Origin: Vibrio ichthyoenteri ATCC 700023
Lineage (GTDB): Bacteria; Pseudomonadota; Gammaproteobacteria; Enterobacterales; Vibrionaceae
Assembly (NCBI RefSeq): GCF_000222605.1
Contig: NZ_AFWF01000175.1
Span: forward strand, 44,695 to 108,694
DNA: 64,000 bases
Reading direction: 5' to 3'
A program made the position numbers and the translations under genes. The notes under the pieces are model-generated. The model was not told where the DNA came from and did no database searches. It saw nothing but the letters and a program-made list of their open reading frames with translations. Each line of letters opens with the position of its first letter. Position 1 is the stretch's first letter. Shown piece by piece: positions 42,911 through 51,169 of this stretch.

Positions 42911-43583
42911 TATTTCAATTCTTGACCTATTTTTGCAAGCAAGCTTGCTAGTAAAGATGGTGATGCTGATCCTTCTTGGTATGTCGATCGCCTCATGGGC
43001 GATGATCATTAAGCGCAGTAAAGTGCTTTCTCAAGCAACCAAAGAGACAGAATCATTTGAAGATAAGTTTTGGTCTGGTACCGATCTCTCTATTATTTAT
43101 CAAGCGGTAAATAAAAGAAAAGACGAGCTTACTGGTACTGAAGAAATCTTCTATGCAGGCTTTACCGAGTTTGCACGCTTACGTAAATCCAACGCGAATT
43201 CTCCAGATTACATCATGGAAGGAACCGGCCGTGCGATGCGCGTCGCGGTGGCTCGTGAAGTGGATGAGTTGGAAACCAACTTGCCTTTCTTGGCAACGGT
43301 TGGCTCTATCAGTCCTTACATAGGCCTGTTTGGTACCGTATGGGGCATCATGCACGCGTTTATTGCGTTAGGTGAAGTAAAACAAGCGACGCTAGCGATG
43401 GTGGCGCCAGGTATTGCAGAAGCATTGGTTGCGACGGCAATGGGCCTATTTGCGGCTATTCCTGCAGTAATGGCGTATAACCGCTTGAGCAATAAAGTAT
43501 CAAAGCTTGAACATAACTACGCGACGTTCTCAGAAGAGTTCCACAGCATTTTGCACCGTCAAGCGATGGCTGGCAGGGAGTAA
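42900..43583 (+). CDS. tolQ: TolQ, proton channel subunit of Tol-Pal
   Basis: 227 residues from GTG at 42900. Homologous to ExbB and MotA, with three membrane helices; [25 protein letters not shown] and the following [24 protein letters not shown] are the conserved helices 2 and 3. With TolR it uses the proton gradient to energise TolA during outer-membrane constriction at division. Overlaps ybgC and lies three bases before tolR. Confidence 0.97.
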   Translation: MTADISILDLFLQASLLVKMVMLILLGMSIASWAMIIKRSKVLSQATKETESFEDKFWSGTDLSIIYQAVNKRKDELTGTEEIFYAGFTEFARLRKSNANSPDYIMEGTGRAMRVAVAREVDELETNLPFLATVGSISPYIGLFGTVWGIMHAFIALGEVKQATLAMVAPGIAEALVATAMGLFAAIPAVMAYNRLSNKVSKLEHNYATFSEEFHSILHRQAMAGRE

Positions 43584-43586
43584 CGC

Positions 43587-44030
43587 ATGGCGGGTTATCA
43601 ACCTAAAAAGCGTAAAATGACATGCGAAATCAACGTGGTGCCGTATATCGACGTCATGTTGGTGTTGTTGATCATTTTCATGGTGACCTCACCATTCGTG
43701 ACACAAGGTGTTGAAGTCGAGCTACCAAAAACGACAGCGGCTGAATCGATGCAAGACATGGCTGAAGATCCAAACACCAGCTTCATCATCGTTGAAGTTG
43801 ATCGTGATGGAAACCTAGGTTTGAGCGTCAATGATGAAGAAGTGATGCGTGGAATCGCATTACAAGATTTGATCGTTCGCGTGAAAGCGGAACTCAGTCT
43901 CAAACCTAATTCGCCGGTTGCGGTGGGCGGGGATGCAGCAACACCTTATGCAGAGATTGTATTGGTTTTAGATGAGTTGGGCCGAGCAGGTATCCCAAAA
44001 GTGGGTCTGCTAACGGACATCAAGGAATAA
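43587..44030 (+). CDS. tolR: TolR, proton channel subunit of Tol-Pal
   Basis: 147 residues, ExbD/TolR family. One N-terminal membrane helix, INVVPYIDVMLVLLIIFMVTSPF, carries the essential Asp that lines the proton path. A periplasmic domain follows (residues 45-147) ending KVGLLTDIKE. Confidence 0.97.
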   Translation: MAGYQPKKRKMTCEINVVPYIDVMLVLLIIFMVTSPFVTQGVEVELPKTTAAESMQDMAEDPNTSFIIVEVDRDGNLGLSVNDEEVMRGIALQDLIVRVKAELSLKPNSPVAVGGDAATPYAEIVLVLDELGRAGIPKVGLLTDIKE

Positions 44031-44043
44031 GTTCAATCACTCC

Positions 44044-45129
44044 ATGAAAGACAAGAAGCCCAATAAAAACAAACTTGGCAAACCGATGCTTATTTCGTTT
44101 GCCTTACACGCAGTCTTAATTGCTGCGTTGCTTTGGGGCGCGGATTTTACCATGTCAAAACCTGAGCCTATGGGGCGAATGGTGGAGGCGGTGGTGATTG
44201 ACCCCGCTCTGGTGCGCCAACAGGCGCAACAAATTCGTGAGCAGCGAGAAGAAGCATCGCGTAAAGAGCAAGATCGCTTAGACAAGTTACGTCGTGAAAG
44301 CGAACAACTTGAGAAAAATCGTAAAGCAGAAGAAGAACGCATCCGTAAGCTGAAAGAGCAACAAGTTAAAGAAGCGAAAGCGGCGCGTGATGCTGAAAAG
44401 TTACGTAAGCAAAAAGAACAAGAGCGTAAAGTTGAAGAAGAGCGAGTTCGTAAAGAAAAAGAACGAGCAGTGAAGCTTGAACAAGAGCGTAAAAAGAAAG
44501 AAGAAGCAATACGAGTAGCGGAAAAGCAGCGCCTTGAAAAAGAAGCTGCGGTAGCAAAAGCAGAGCAGCAACGTATTGAGAAAGAAGCGGCAGCAGCAAA
44601 AGCTGAACAGCAGCGGATTGAAAAAGAAAAAGCGGCCAAAGCAGCGCAAGAAGCCGCCGCTAAAGCAGAAAAAGAGCGCATAGCGAAAGAGAAGGCTGCC
44701 AAAGAGGCCGCCGAAAAAGCGCGCCAAGAAAAACAACGCTTAGAGCGTTTGGAGCGCGAACGCAAAGAGCAAGAAGCGGCGATGAACGACATTTTTGCTG
44801 GCTTAGAATCAGAAGCTGAGCAAAACAGCGCTGCGCGAGGGCAGCACGTTGAGAGTGAAGTGGCACGATACGGTGCGATTTACACTCAACTGATCAAACA
44901 GAACCTGTTAGTGGAGGATTACTTTCAGGGAAAGTCTTGTCGAGTTAACTTGCGTCTCATTCCGACTGGTGCGGGTGCGATAGTAGGAAACTTCAGCATA
45001 CTTGATGGCGATAGCCGAGTTTGCTCGGCAACAAAACGTGCGGTAGCTCAAGTTCCTAGCTTCCCATTGCCTAAAGAAGCCGATGTTGTGAATAAACTGA
45101 AAAACATCAATTTAACTGTTGAACTGTAA
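44044..45129 (+). CDS. tolA: TolA, periplasm-spanning energy transducer
   Basis: 361 residues in the classic three domains. An N-terminal membrane anchor (about residues 15-35) is followed by a long charged helix of Lys/Glu/Ala/Arg repeats (about 60-245), and by a C-terminal globular domain with YGAIYTQLIKQNLLVEDYFQGKSC and the conserved Cys pair that contacts Pal, TolB and phage proteins. The repetitive middle produces long meaningless open frames on the opposite strand. It lies 13 bases after tolR. Confidence 0.96.
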   Translation: MKDKKPNKNKLGKPMLISFALHAVLIAALLWGADFTMSKPEPMGRMVEAVVIDPALVRQQAQQIREQREEASRKEQDRLDKLRRESEQLEKNRKAEEERIRKLKEQQVKEAKAARDAEKLRKQKEQERKVEEERVRKEKERAVKLEQERKKKEEAIRVAEKQRLEKEAAVAKAEQQRIEKEAAAAKAEQQRIEKEKAAKAAQEAAAKAEKERIAKEKAAKEAAEKARQEKQRLERLERERKEQEAAMNDIFAGLESEAEQNSAARGQHVESEVARYGAIYTQLIKQNLLVEDYFQGKSCRVNLRLIPTGAGAIVGNFSILDGDSRVCSATKRAVAQVPSFPLPKEADVVNKLKNINLTVEL

Positions 45130-45144
45130 TTAAAGGATTAGCTT

Positions 45145-46497
45145 GTGTTAAAGCGACTTATATTAGGACTAGCACTAATTATTTCTAGTACCGTTCAAGT
45201 AGCCAACGCGGCGCTAGAATTGGTTATTACTGACGGTATAGACTCGGCTCGTCCGATTGCTATCGTGCCGTTTAAATGGGAAGGCACCAAGCCACTACCA
45301 CAAGATGTATCAGCGGTGATTGCCTCTGATTTACAACGCAGTGGTAAATTTAGCCCAGTGGCAACCAGTAAAATGCCACAAACGCCTTATAACGAAAGCG
45401 AAGTTAATTTTGACGCATGGACACGTCTAGGCGTTGATTCGCTGCTGACGGGTTCAATCACCCAGGATGCTAAAGGTGACTACGTCATTAGTTACCAATT
45501 AGTGGACGTGGTGCGTGGCCAATTAACGCAAGGCCAAAGCAAAGCATTAGGTGAAGATGGCGAGTTGGTACTGTCAAAAGATCACGTTTTGTTTAATAAA
45601 CGTGCCACGGTACCTGAGAGCCGTTTGCGCGAATACGCACACCGAATTTCTGATTTGGTTTACGAGCAATTAACGGGTGAGCGCGGTGCATTTTTGACAC
45701 GCATCGCATATGTTGTCGTTAGTGATAAAGAATCATACCCGTATCAATTACGCGTCGCAGATTACGATGGTTACAACGAACGTTTGGTATTGCGCTCAAA
45801 GCAGCCATTAATGTCACCGTCTTGGTCTCCGGATGGTAAAAAGCTTGCTTATGTGAGTTTCCAGAACGGCCAAGCTGAAATCTATCTAATGAATATCTAT
45901 ACCGGGGAGCGCGAAAAGCTTACGTCATACCCTCGTCATAATGGTGCACCAAAATTTTCGCCAGATGGCAAAACCTTGGCTTTGGTATTGTCAAAAACCG
46001 GCAGTTTGCAGGTTTACACCATGGATATTCAAACGCGCAAGCTCACACAAATAACGCGTGGTAGATCAAATAATACAGAACCATTTTGGCACCCCGATGG
46101 AAAATCCTTGATATTCACTTCCGATCGGGGTGGTAAACCTCAGATTTATCGAGTAAATTTGGCTGGCGGTGATACTAGCCGCATAACATGGCAGGGCAGT
46201 CAAAACTTGGGTGGTCAAATTACTCCCGATGGACGCTTTCTAGTAATGGTGAATCGAAGCAACTCTGGATTTAATCTTGCTAAGCAAGATCTAGAGACTG
46301 GCGCGGTTCAGGTTTTGACCAAAACATTGTTAGACGAGTCGCCGAGTATTGCCCCGAATGGTGGAATGGTCATCTACAGCTCGATTTACAATAAAACCAA
46401 CGTATTATCGATGGTTTCTATCGATGGTCGTTTTAAAGCTCGATTACCAGCAACAAATGGACGCGTCCGTGCGCCTGCGTGGTCACCGTTTTTGTAG
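45145..46497 (+). CDS. tolB: TolB, periplasmic beta-propeller of Tol-Pal
   Basis: 450 residues from GTG at 45145, with signal peptide [23 protein letters not shown] cleaved after about residue 22. The N-terminal TolA-binding box and alpha/beta domain are followed by WD-like propeller repeats with the hallmark SPDGK motifs ([35 protein letters not shown]). TolB binds Pal and is displaced by TolA action. It lies 15 bases after tolA. Confidence 0.97.
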   Translation: MLKRLILGLALIISSTVQVANAALELVITDGIDSARPIAIVPFKWEGTKPLPQDVSAVIASDLQRSGKFSPVATSKMPQTPYNESEVNFDAWTRLGVDSLLTGSITQDAKGDYVISYQLVDVVRGQLTQGQSKALGEDGELVLSKDHVLFNKRATVPESRLREYAHRISDLVYEQLTGERGAFLTRIAYVVVSDKESYPYQLRVADYDGYNERLVLRSKQPLMSPSWSPDGKKLAYVSFQNGQAEIYLMNIYTGEREKLTSYPRHNGAPKFSPDGKTLALVLSKTGSLQVYTMDIQTRKLTQITRGRSNNTEPFWHPDGKSLIFTSDRGGKPQIYRVNLAGGDTSRITWQGSQNLGGQITPDGRFLVMVNRSNSGFNLAKQDLETGAVQVLTKTLLDESPSIAPNGGMVIYSSIYNKTNVLSMVSIDGRFKARLPATNGRVRAPAWSPFL

Positions 46498-46530
46498 CAA
46501 CTAAGTATTAAAAGTAAGGAAAACATAACA

Positions 46531-47049
46531 ATGCAACTTAACAAAGTTCTTAAAGGGTTACTCATTGCACTACCAGTACTAGCGGTTACGGCATGTAGCT
46601 CGAGTGATGATGCTGCAAACGCGTCTGGCTCAGAAACGAACAACGGTTCTTCTAGCACAGTAGTAGCAACGCCAATCGATCAGAATGGTCAACTATCTGA
46701 GCAAGAGCTGAAAGAGCAAGTAATGCAAGCTTCAACTATCTACTTTGCATTCGATAACGCAACAATCGCAAGCGACTACGAGAAAGTTCTAGCGCTACAT
46801 GCTGCGTACCTAAGCTCTAACCCAGCACTTAAAGTGACGGTTGAAGGCCACGCTGATGAGCGCGGTACGCCAGAGTACAACATCGCACTAGGCGAGCGTC
46901 GTGCACAAGCGGTATCTATGTACCTTCAAGCACTAGGTGTTAACGCTGACCAAATCGCTATCGTTAGCTACGGCGAAGAGAAGCCACTAGTACTAGGTCA
47001 ATCTGACGAAGCTTACGCTAAGAACCGCCGCGCAGTTCTAGTGTACTAA
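46531..47049 (+). CDS. pal: Pal, peptidoglycan-associated lipoprotein
   Basis: 172 residues. The signal ends VTAC with lipidated Cys22. A Ser/Asn-rich linker leads to an OmpA-like domain with peptidoglycan-binding residues in [26 protein letters not shown]. Pal tethers the outer membrane to peptidoglycan. It lies 33 bases after tolB and 15 before cpoB. Confidence 0.98.
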   Translation: MQLNKVLKGLLIALPVLAVTACSSSDDAANASGSETNNGSSSTVVATPIDQNGQLSEQELKEQVMQASTIYFAFDNATIASDYEKVLALHAAYLSSNPALKVTVEGHADERGTPEYNIALGERRAQAVSMYLQALGVNADQIAIVSYGEEKPLVLGQSDEAYAKNRRAVLVY

Positions 47050-47064
47050 TTCGGGGATAACCTC

Positions 47065-47835
47065 ATGTTCAGTAACTTAAAGCATGTCTTTTCGCTTACG
47101 TTACTGGCCAGTGCAGCGAACTTCGCGTTCGCTGCACCAGCCCCAGTAGCAGATATTGGCGGCAATACCAGTAGCTCTAGAACGTTTTCTGGCAATGAAT
47201 CTGACATTCAGCGTTTAGAACGTCTTCTGGAAAATCGTAACCGAGTGCAACTGCAAATGCAGCAACAGTTGGATACGATGGCTCTCGAAGTGAGTGAACT
47301 TCGTGGCCAAATTGAAAAGAATAATTATGACATGCAGCAAATGTTGCAACGTCAAAAAGAGTTGTTTGTTGAACTGGATAAAGTTCGTCAAGAAGCCAAA
47401 GCTGCGCCTGTCCTTCCGGTGGTTGATGCAACAGAACCAACCGCGTCGACGGGTACTTATAGTAGCAATGCGGATGAGCAAACAGCTTACCAAAACGCGG
47501 TTGATTTAATTCTTAAACAACGTGATTACTCTGGTGCAATAAGCGCTTTCGTTCAGTTCCAGAAAGATTTCCCAGATTCGACCTTCACACCGAATTCGCA
47601 TTATTGGCTAGGCCAGCTTTATTTTGCTAAGAAACAAGATAAAGAAGCGGTTAAGAGCTTTGCCGCTGTGATTGCTTATAAAGACTCAAATAAGCGAGCA
47701 GACGCATTGGTGAAGTTAGGTGATATTGCCGAACGTAACAATAACGTCGAGCAAGCGAAGAAATACTATCAGCAAGTGGTGAGTGAATACCCAGATAGTG
47801 CTTCAGCCAAAGTTGCGCAGCAAAAGCTCAACTAA
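47065..47835 (+). CDS. cpoB: CpoB (YbgF), Tol-Pal coordinator with TPRs
   Basis: 256 residues with a signal peptide ending FAFA. A trimerising coiled coil (about residues 45-115, Gln/Leu/Arg-rich) is followed by a C-terminal TPR domain: AYQNAVDLILKQRDYSGAISAF, PNSHYWLGQLYFAKKQ and NVEQAKKYYQQVVSEYPDS. CpoB couples PBP1B activity to Tol-driven constriction. It is the last gene of the operon, with a terminator after it. Confidence 0.95.
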   Translation: MFSNLKHVFSLTLLASAANFAFAAPAPVADIGGNTSSSRTFSGNESDIQRLERLLENRNRVQLQMQQQLDTMALEVSELRGQIEKNNYDMQQMLQRQKELFVELDKVRQEAKAAPVLPVVDATEPTASTGTYSSNADEQTAYQNAVDLILKQRDYSGAISAFVQFQKDFPDSTFTPNSHYWLGQLYFAKKQDKEAVKSFAAVIAYKDSNKRADALVKLGDIAERNNNVEQAKKYYQQVVSEYPDSASAKVAQQKLN

Positions 47836-47852
47836 AAGCTAATTGACAAAAA

Positions 47853-47876
47853 TAGGCGCTGATGCGCCTTTTTTTT
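47853..47876 (+). terminator. terminator after cpoB
   Basis: AGGCGC and GCGCCT pair around loop TGAT, followed by eight T. Confidence 0.88.
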
Positions 47877-47965
47877 ATCCTGCTTTTAACCGCAAACAGC
47901 TTTGATTCTTGAGGTCGATCGGAGTTACAATGCTCGGATTAACGGAAGTTGCGTAGAGCAAAGCA

Positions 47966-49027
47966 ATGAGTCACATTCTAGATAAGATCGATACTGTTTA
48001 CCCTTTTCCTCCTAAGCCAACGCCATTGACGGCAGAGCAAAAGCAAGCCCACATAGCCAATATCAAGCAACTGCTGATTGATAAAGATGCAGTGCTGATT
48101 GCCCATTACTATACGGACCCGGAAATTCAGGCCTTAGCTGAAGAAACAGGCGGTTTTGTTGGTGACTCATTAGAAATGGCTAAGTTTGGTAACCGCCATC
48201 CTGCCAGCACCCTAATTATTGCCGGCGTGCGTTTTATGGGCGAATCTGCCAAAATCCTTACGCCAGAAAAACGCATTCTAATGCCAACACTTGACGCAGA
48301 ATGCTCATTAGATCTTGGTTGTCCAGCAGACAAGTTCTCTGAATTTTGTGATGCGCACCCTGATCATACCGTTGTGGTTTATGCGAACACCTCTGCGGCA
48401 GTAAAAGCTCGCGCAGATTGGGTAGTTACCTCCAGTATTGCTCTTGAAATCGTTGAGCATCTAGACAGCGAAGATAAGCCAATCATTTGGGGGCCAGATC
48501 GTCACTTAGGCTCATACATTGCTAATAAAACCGGCGCAGAAATGCTGCTGTGGCAAGGCGAGTGTATCGTGCACGATGAGTTCTCTGCGGATGCTTTGCG
48601 CAAAATGAAAGGCCTTTACCCTGAAGCGGCAATTCTTGTTCACCCAGAGTCTCCTGCGAGTGTGGTTGAATTAGCTGATGCAGTGGGTTCGACCAGCCAA
48701 TTGATCAAAGCGGCGAAAGAACTACCGCAGCAAAAAATGATCGTCGCAACCGACAAAGGCATCTTCTTCAAGATGCAACAATTGGTACCTGAGAAGGAAC
48801 TGATTGAAGCCCCAACCGCTGGTGCTGGCGCGACATGTCGCAGTTGTGCACATTGCCCTTGGATGGCGATGAATGGCCTGCAAGCGATTGAACAAGCGCT
48901 GAGTGAAGGTGGTGAGCAACATGAAATCTTTGTTGATGAAGCGCTGCGCGTACAATCTCTGATCCCTTTGAACCGCATGTTGGATTTTGCTGAGCAGCTT
49001 AATCTACAGGTTAAAGGCAACGCATAA
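47966..49027 (+). CDS. nadA: quinolinate synthase NadA
   Basis: The 353-residue [4Fe-4S] enzyme condenses iminoaspartate with dihydroxyacetone phosphate to quinolinate in NAD synthesis. Cluster cysteines lie in [22 protein letters not shown] and [36 protein letters not shown] is the family signature near the N-terminus. The position next to the tol-pal operon is the same as in E. coli. A terminator follows. Confidence 0.97.
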   Translation: MSHILDKIDTVYPFPPKPTPLTAEQKQAHIANIKQLLIDKDAVLIAHYYTDPEIQALAEETGGFVGDSLEMAKFGNRHPASTLIIAGVRFMGESAKILTPEKRILMPTLDAECSLDLGCPADKFSEFCDAHPDHTVVVYANTSAAVKARADWVVTSSIALEIVEHLDSEDKPIIWGPDRHLGSYIANKTGAEMLLWQGECIVHDEFSADALRKMKGLYPEAAILVHPESPASVVELADAVGSTSQLIKAAKELPQQKMIVATDKGIFFKMQQLVPEKELIEAPTAGAGATCRSCAHCPWMAMNGLQAIEQALSEGGEQHEIFVDEALRVQSLIPLNRMLDFAEQLNLQVKGNA

Positions 49028-49049
49028 GCGATTGACCGATTCCAATGAA

Positions 49050-49075
49050 AGCCAGCCCACGTGCTGGCTTTTTTT
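49050..49075 (+). terminator. terminator after nadA
   Basis: AGCCAGC and GCTGGCT form a 7-bp stem with a 6-base loop, followed by seven T. Confidence 0.88.
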
Positions 49076-49273
49076 ATGCGCCATATTTGATGATTTCTCC
49101 TGTGTGGATACTGTCCAAATCGTTTCAGGCTAGCCTCGTTTTGCCTTACGCTTCTCAACTATACTTGTGCAATGGCCTGCAAACTCGAAAAAAGCGCCTA
49201 ATTCTGCGTACAATAAATACAGCAGCAACGTTTACTCCTTGAGTGACGCTGAGATTTTAAATAAGGATATTTT

Positions 49274-50305
49274 ATGGCGATATGGCTCTATTTAAGGCGC
49301 AAGCTGCGATCTAGCTTATTTGACTTGAGTACGCGAAACCTTGTCATCCTTTCGGCTCTCTATGTGGTTTTGTCATGGCTGTTATTGGCATCGGCAGGGG
49401 AACATCAACTGACAGATAATTTTTCTAATTTTATCTATTACTTGATGGTGACAGCTTCGACAGTGGGCTATGGCGATCATTCTCCAACCACAGATGCGGG
49501 CAAATGGGCCGTCGTGCTATTTGTTATACCCGGTGGTTTGGCATTGTTTGCCTCAATTCTTGGCCGAGTAGGCTCTAGCTTAGTGGAATATTGGCGTGCA
49601 GGTGTATTAGGGAAGCGAAAAGTGAATACAAATAATCATATCTTGTTATTGGGTTGGAATGGTCAACGTACTTTGCATTTAATCCGCATGCTGCAGCATG
49701 AAGAAGAGGGCAACAGACCCATTGTTCTGTGTACACGTTCTGAAATTGAGAACCCATTACCGGGTGAGATCGGTTTTATCAAAGTCAGCAGTTATACCGA
49801 TAGCCAAGAAATGAAGAATGCCAATATAGAGCAAGCAAGCTGTATTGTGGTGGATAACCTAGAAGATGATATTACGCTCTCAGCGTCGCTCTATTGCGCT
49901 AACGTTAACCCGCGAGCCCACTTGGTCGCTTACTTTAAAGATGAAGCGCTCAGTTCGTTACTGAGCCAGCATTGCCCAAATGCAGAGTGTATTCCCGCGG
50001 TTGGCGCTGAAATGCTCGCTAAAGCCGCGGTTGATCCTGGTTCGAGTGCGCTCCATCAAGAGTTACTCGCATCAACTCGTGGCATGACCCAATACTCAAC
50101 GCATTACCCAATTGAAGCGGCATCAACACCAGTCGAAGCGGTATTTTTGTTTTTAAAGAAACAGCACAAAGCAACATTGATCGCGTTAGAAGGCCAGCAT
50201 GGGATGGAATTAAACCCTGAACTTGACGCAGAAATACGCCCGGGGACAAAACTGTTTTATATCGCCGATGAACGTATTGAGCAGATCGATTGGTCTGAGC
50301 TTTAA
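49274..50305 (+). CDS. potassium channel with cytoplasmic TrkA-N/RCK domains
   Basis: 343 residues. Two membrane helices (about 23-40 and 76-95) flank a pore loop with selectivity filter TVGYGD at residues 63-68. A Rossmann-type RCK/TrkA-N domain follows (NHILLLGWNGQRTLHLIRML, ENPLPGEIGFIKVSS) and then a C-terminal TrkA-C-like part. It should form a K+-selective channel gated by a nucleotide or ion. A tandem heptamer repeat follows the stop. Confidence 0.9.
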   Translation: MAIWLYLRRKLRSSLFDLSTRNLVILSALYVVLSWLLLASAGEHQLTDNFSNFIYYLMVTASTVGYGDHSPTTDAGKWAVVLFVIPGGLALFASILGRVGSSLVEYWRAGVLGKRKVNTNNHILLLGWNGQRTLHLIRMLQHEEEGNRPIVLCTRSEIENPLPGEIGFIKVSSYTDSQEMKNANIEQASCIVVDNLEDDITLSASLYCANVNPRAHLVAYFKDEALSSLLSQHCPNAECIPAVGAEMLAKAAVDPGSSALHQELLASTRGMTQYSTHYPIEAASTPVEAVFLFLKKQHKATLIALEGQHGMELNPELDAEIRPGTKLFYIADERIEQIDWSEL

Positions 50306-50311
50306 TTTGTA

Positions 50312-50339
50312 TTATCGGTTATCGGTTATCGGTTATCGG
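50312..50339. repeat. four tandem copies of TTATCGG
   Basis: Four exact 7-base units start seven bases after the potassium channel stop codon. It is a simple sequence repeat whose copy number may vary between strains. Confidence 0.9.
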
Positions 50340-50408
50340 TGAGGCTGGCCAATTGAATGATTGTTGGCATAGCCGAAAGTGAAGAGTAAACAATAAACGT
50401 TTTAGCAC

Positions 50409-50438
50409 AAAAAAGGCTTCCCAAAGGAAGCCTTCTTA
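50409..50438 (-). terminator. terminator for the UPF0149 gene
   Basis: Read on the minus strand, AAGGCTTCC and GGAAGCCTT pair around a TTTG loop and are followed by six T. Confidence 0.85.
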
Positions 50439-50474
50439 ATAGTGAAGCTTTTTATCGAATTGATAGAACTGGCG

Positions 50475-51059
50475 TTACTTATCAGCTTCAACTAATTGCA
50501 TGCCACGCATAGTTAAGCCTGACAGCATCGTTGGCGTTGCGTTGAAAATTTCTTCAAACTGCTCTAATCCTTCAATACCTTGCTCTGCAATGGTCGCCAG
50601 TGACGTTTCAGGATCATAAAGCATGCTCAGTGAAAGCAGTACACCGCCAAGTAGGGCATTTTCTTGGCTGTTTTCTGGCATGATTGATTCCCAATCATCG
50701 CGAGAAAGTTGCCAGCCTTGCAGGAAGCCTTCACAGAAGTCACGTGTTGCTTCAGTGACAATTTCCTGTTCGTCTAATGCACAGCCTTCTGGCCATTGCC
50801 ATTGATTATTTAACAATGCTGGACGATAGTCATTCCATAAGGCAATTACGTGTTCAATGTAACTCTCTAGTTGTTCGCCATCGCTAAATGGAGCGACGTC
50901 TTCACCACCCCATAGGAATGGCAGCCATTCATGGGGATCAAGGGTGTGTGGTGCTGCGGCCATCGCCGTAACAAAACCTTGAGTTTTGGCCTGATTAATC
51001 AATCGTTCTTGAAGTTCAGGAAGGGCTAGAATGTCTTGTAGAGTCAAAATGAATACCAC
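50475..51059 (-). CDS. UPF0149 (YecA/YgfB) family protein
   Basis: 194 residues, acidic and alpha-helical. GFVTAMAAAPHTLDPHEWLPFLWG and FCEGFLQGWQL are the marks of the YecA/YgfB family. YecA members can carry a C-terminal SEC-type zinc motif; none is seen here, and the short GQLVEADK-like end resembles YgfB. Function is not established. It is monocistronic, divergent from the histidine kinase. Confidence 0.83.
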   Translation of the reverse strand: MVFILTLQDILALPELQERLINQAKTQGFVTAMAAAPHTLDPHEWLPFLWGGEDVAPFSDGEQLESYIEHVIALWNDYRPALLNNQWQWPEGCALDEQEIVTEATRDFCEGFLQGWQLSRDDWESIMPENSQENALLGGVLLSLSMLYDPETSLATIAEQGIEGLEQFEEIFNATPTMLSGLTMRGMQLVEADK

Positions 51060-51169
51060 TACTTTGGTTGTAAATGTTGATGCGGATATAGTAACAGTAC
51101 CTTTACGACAAAAATAGGTTGCTGTTGCTCAGTATTGACTATAATTTTATATAAACGTCAAAAATTCAG

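Noticed and set aside
44037-44792. Long open frame (251 codons) on the minus strand opposite tolA
   Set aside because: The Lys/Glu/Ala-rich coil of TolA makes the opposite strand free of stop codons. The translation is low-complexity Ser/Phe/Cys/Arg and tolA is certain.
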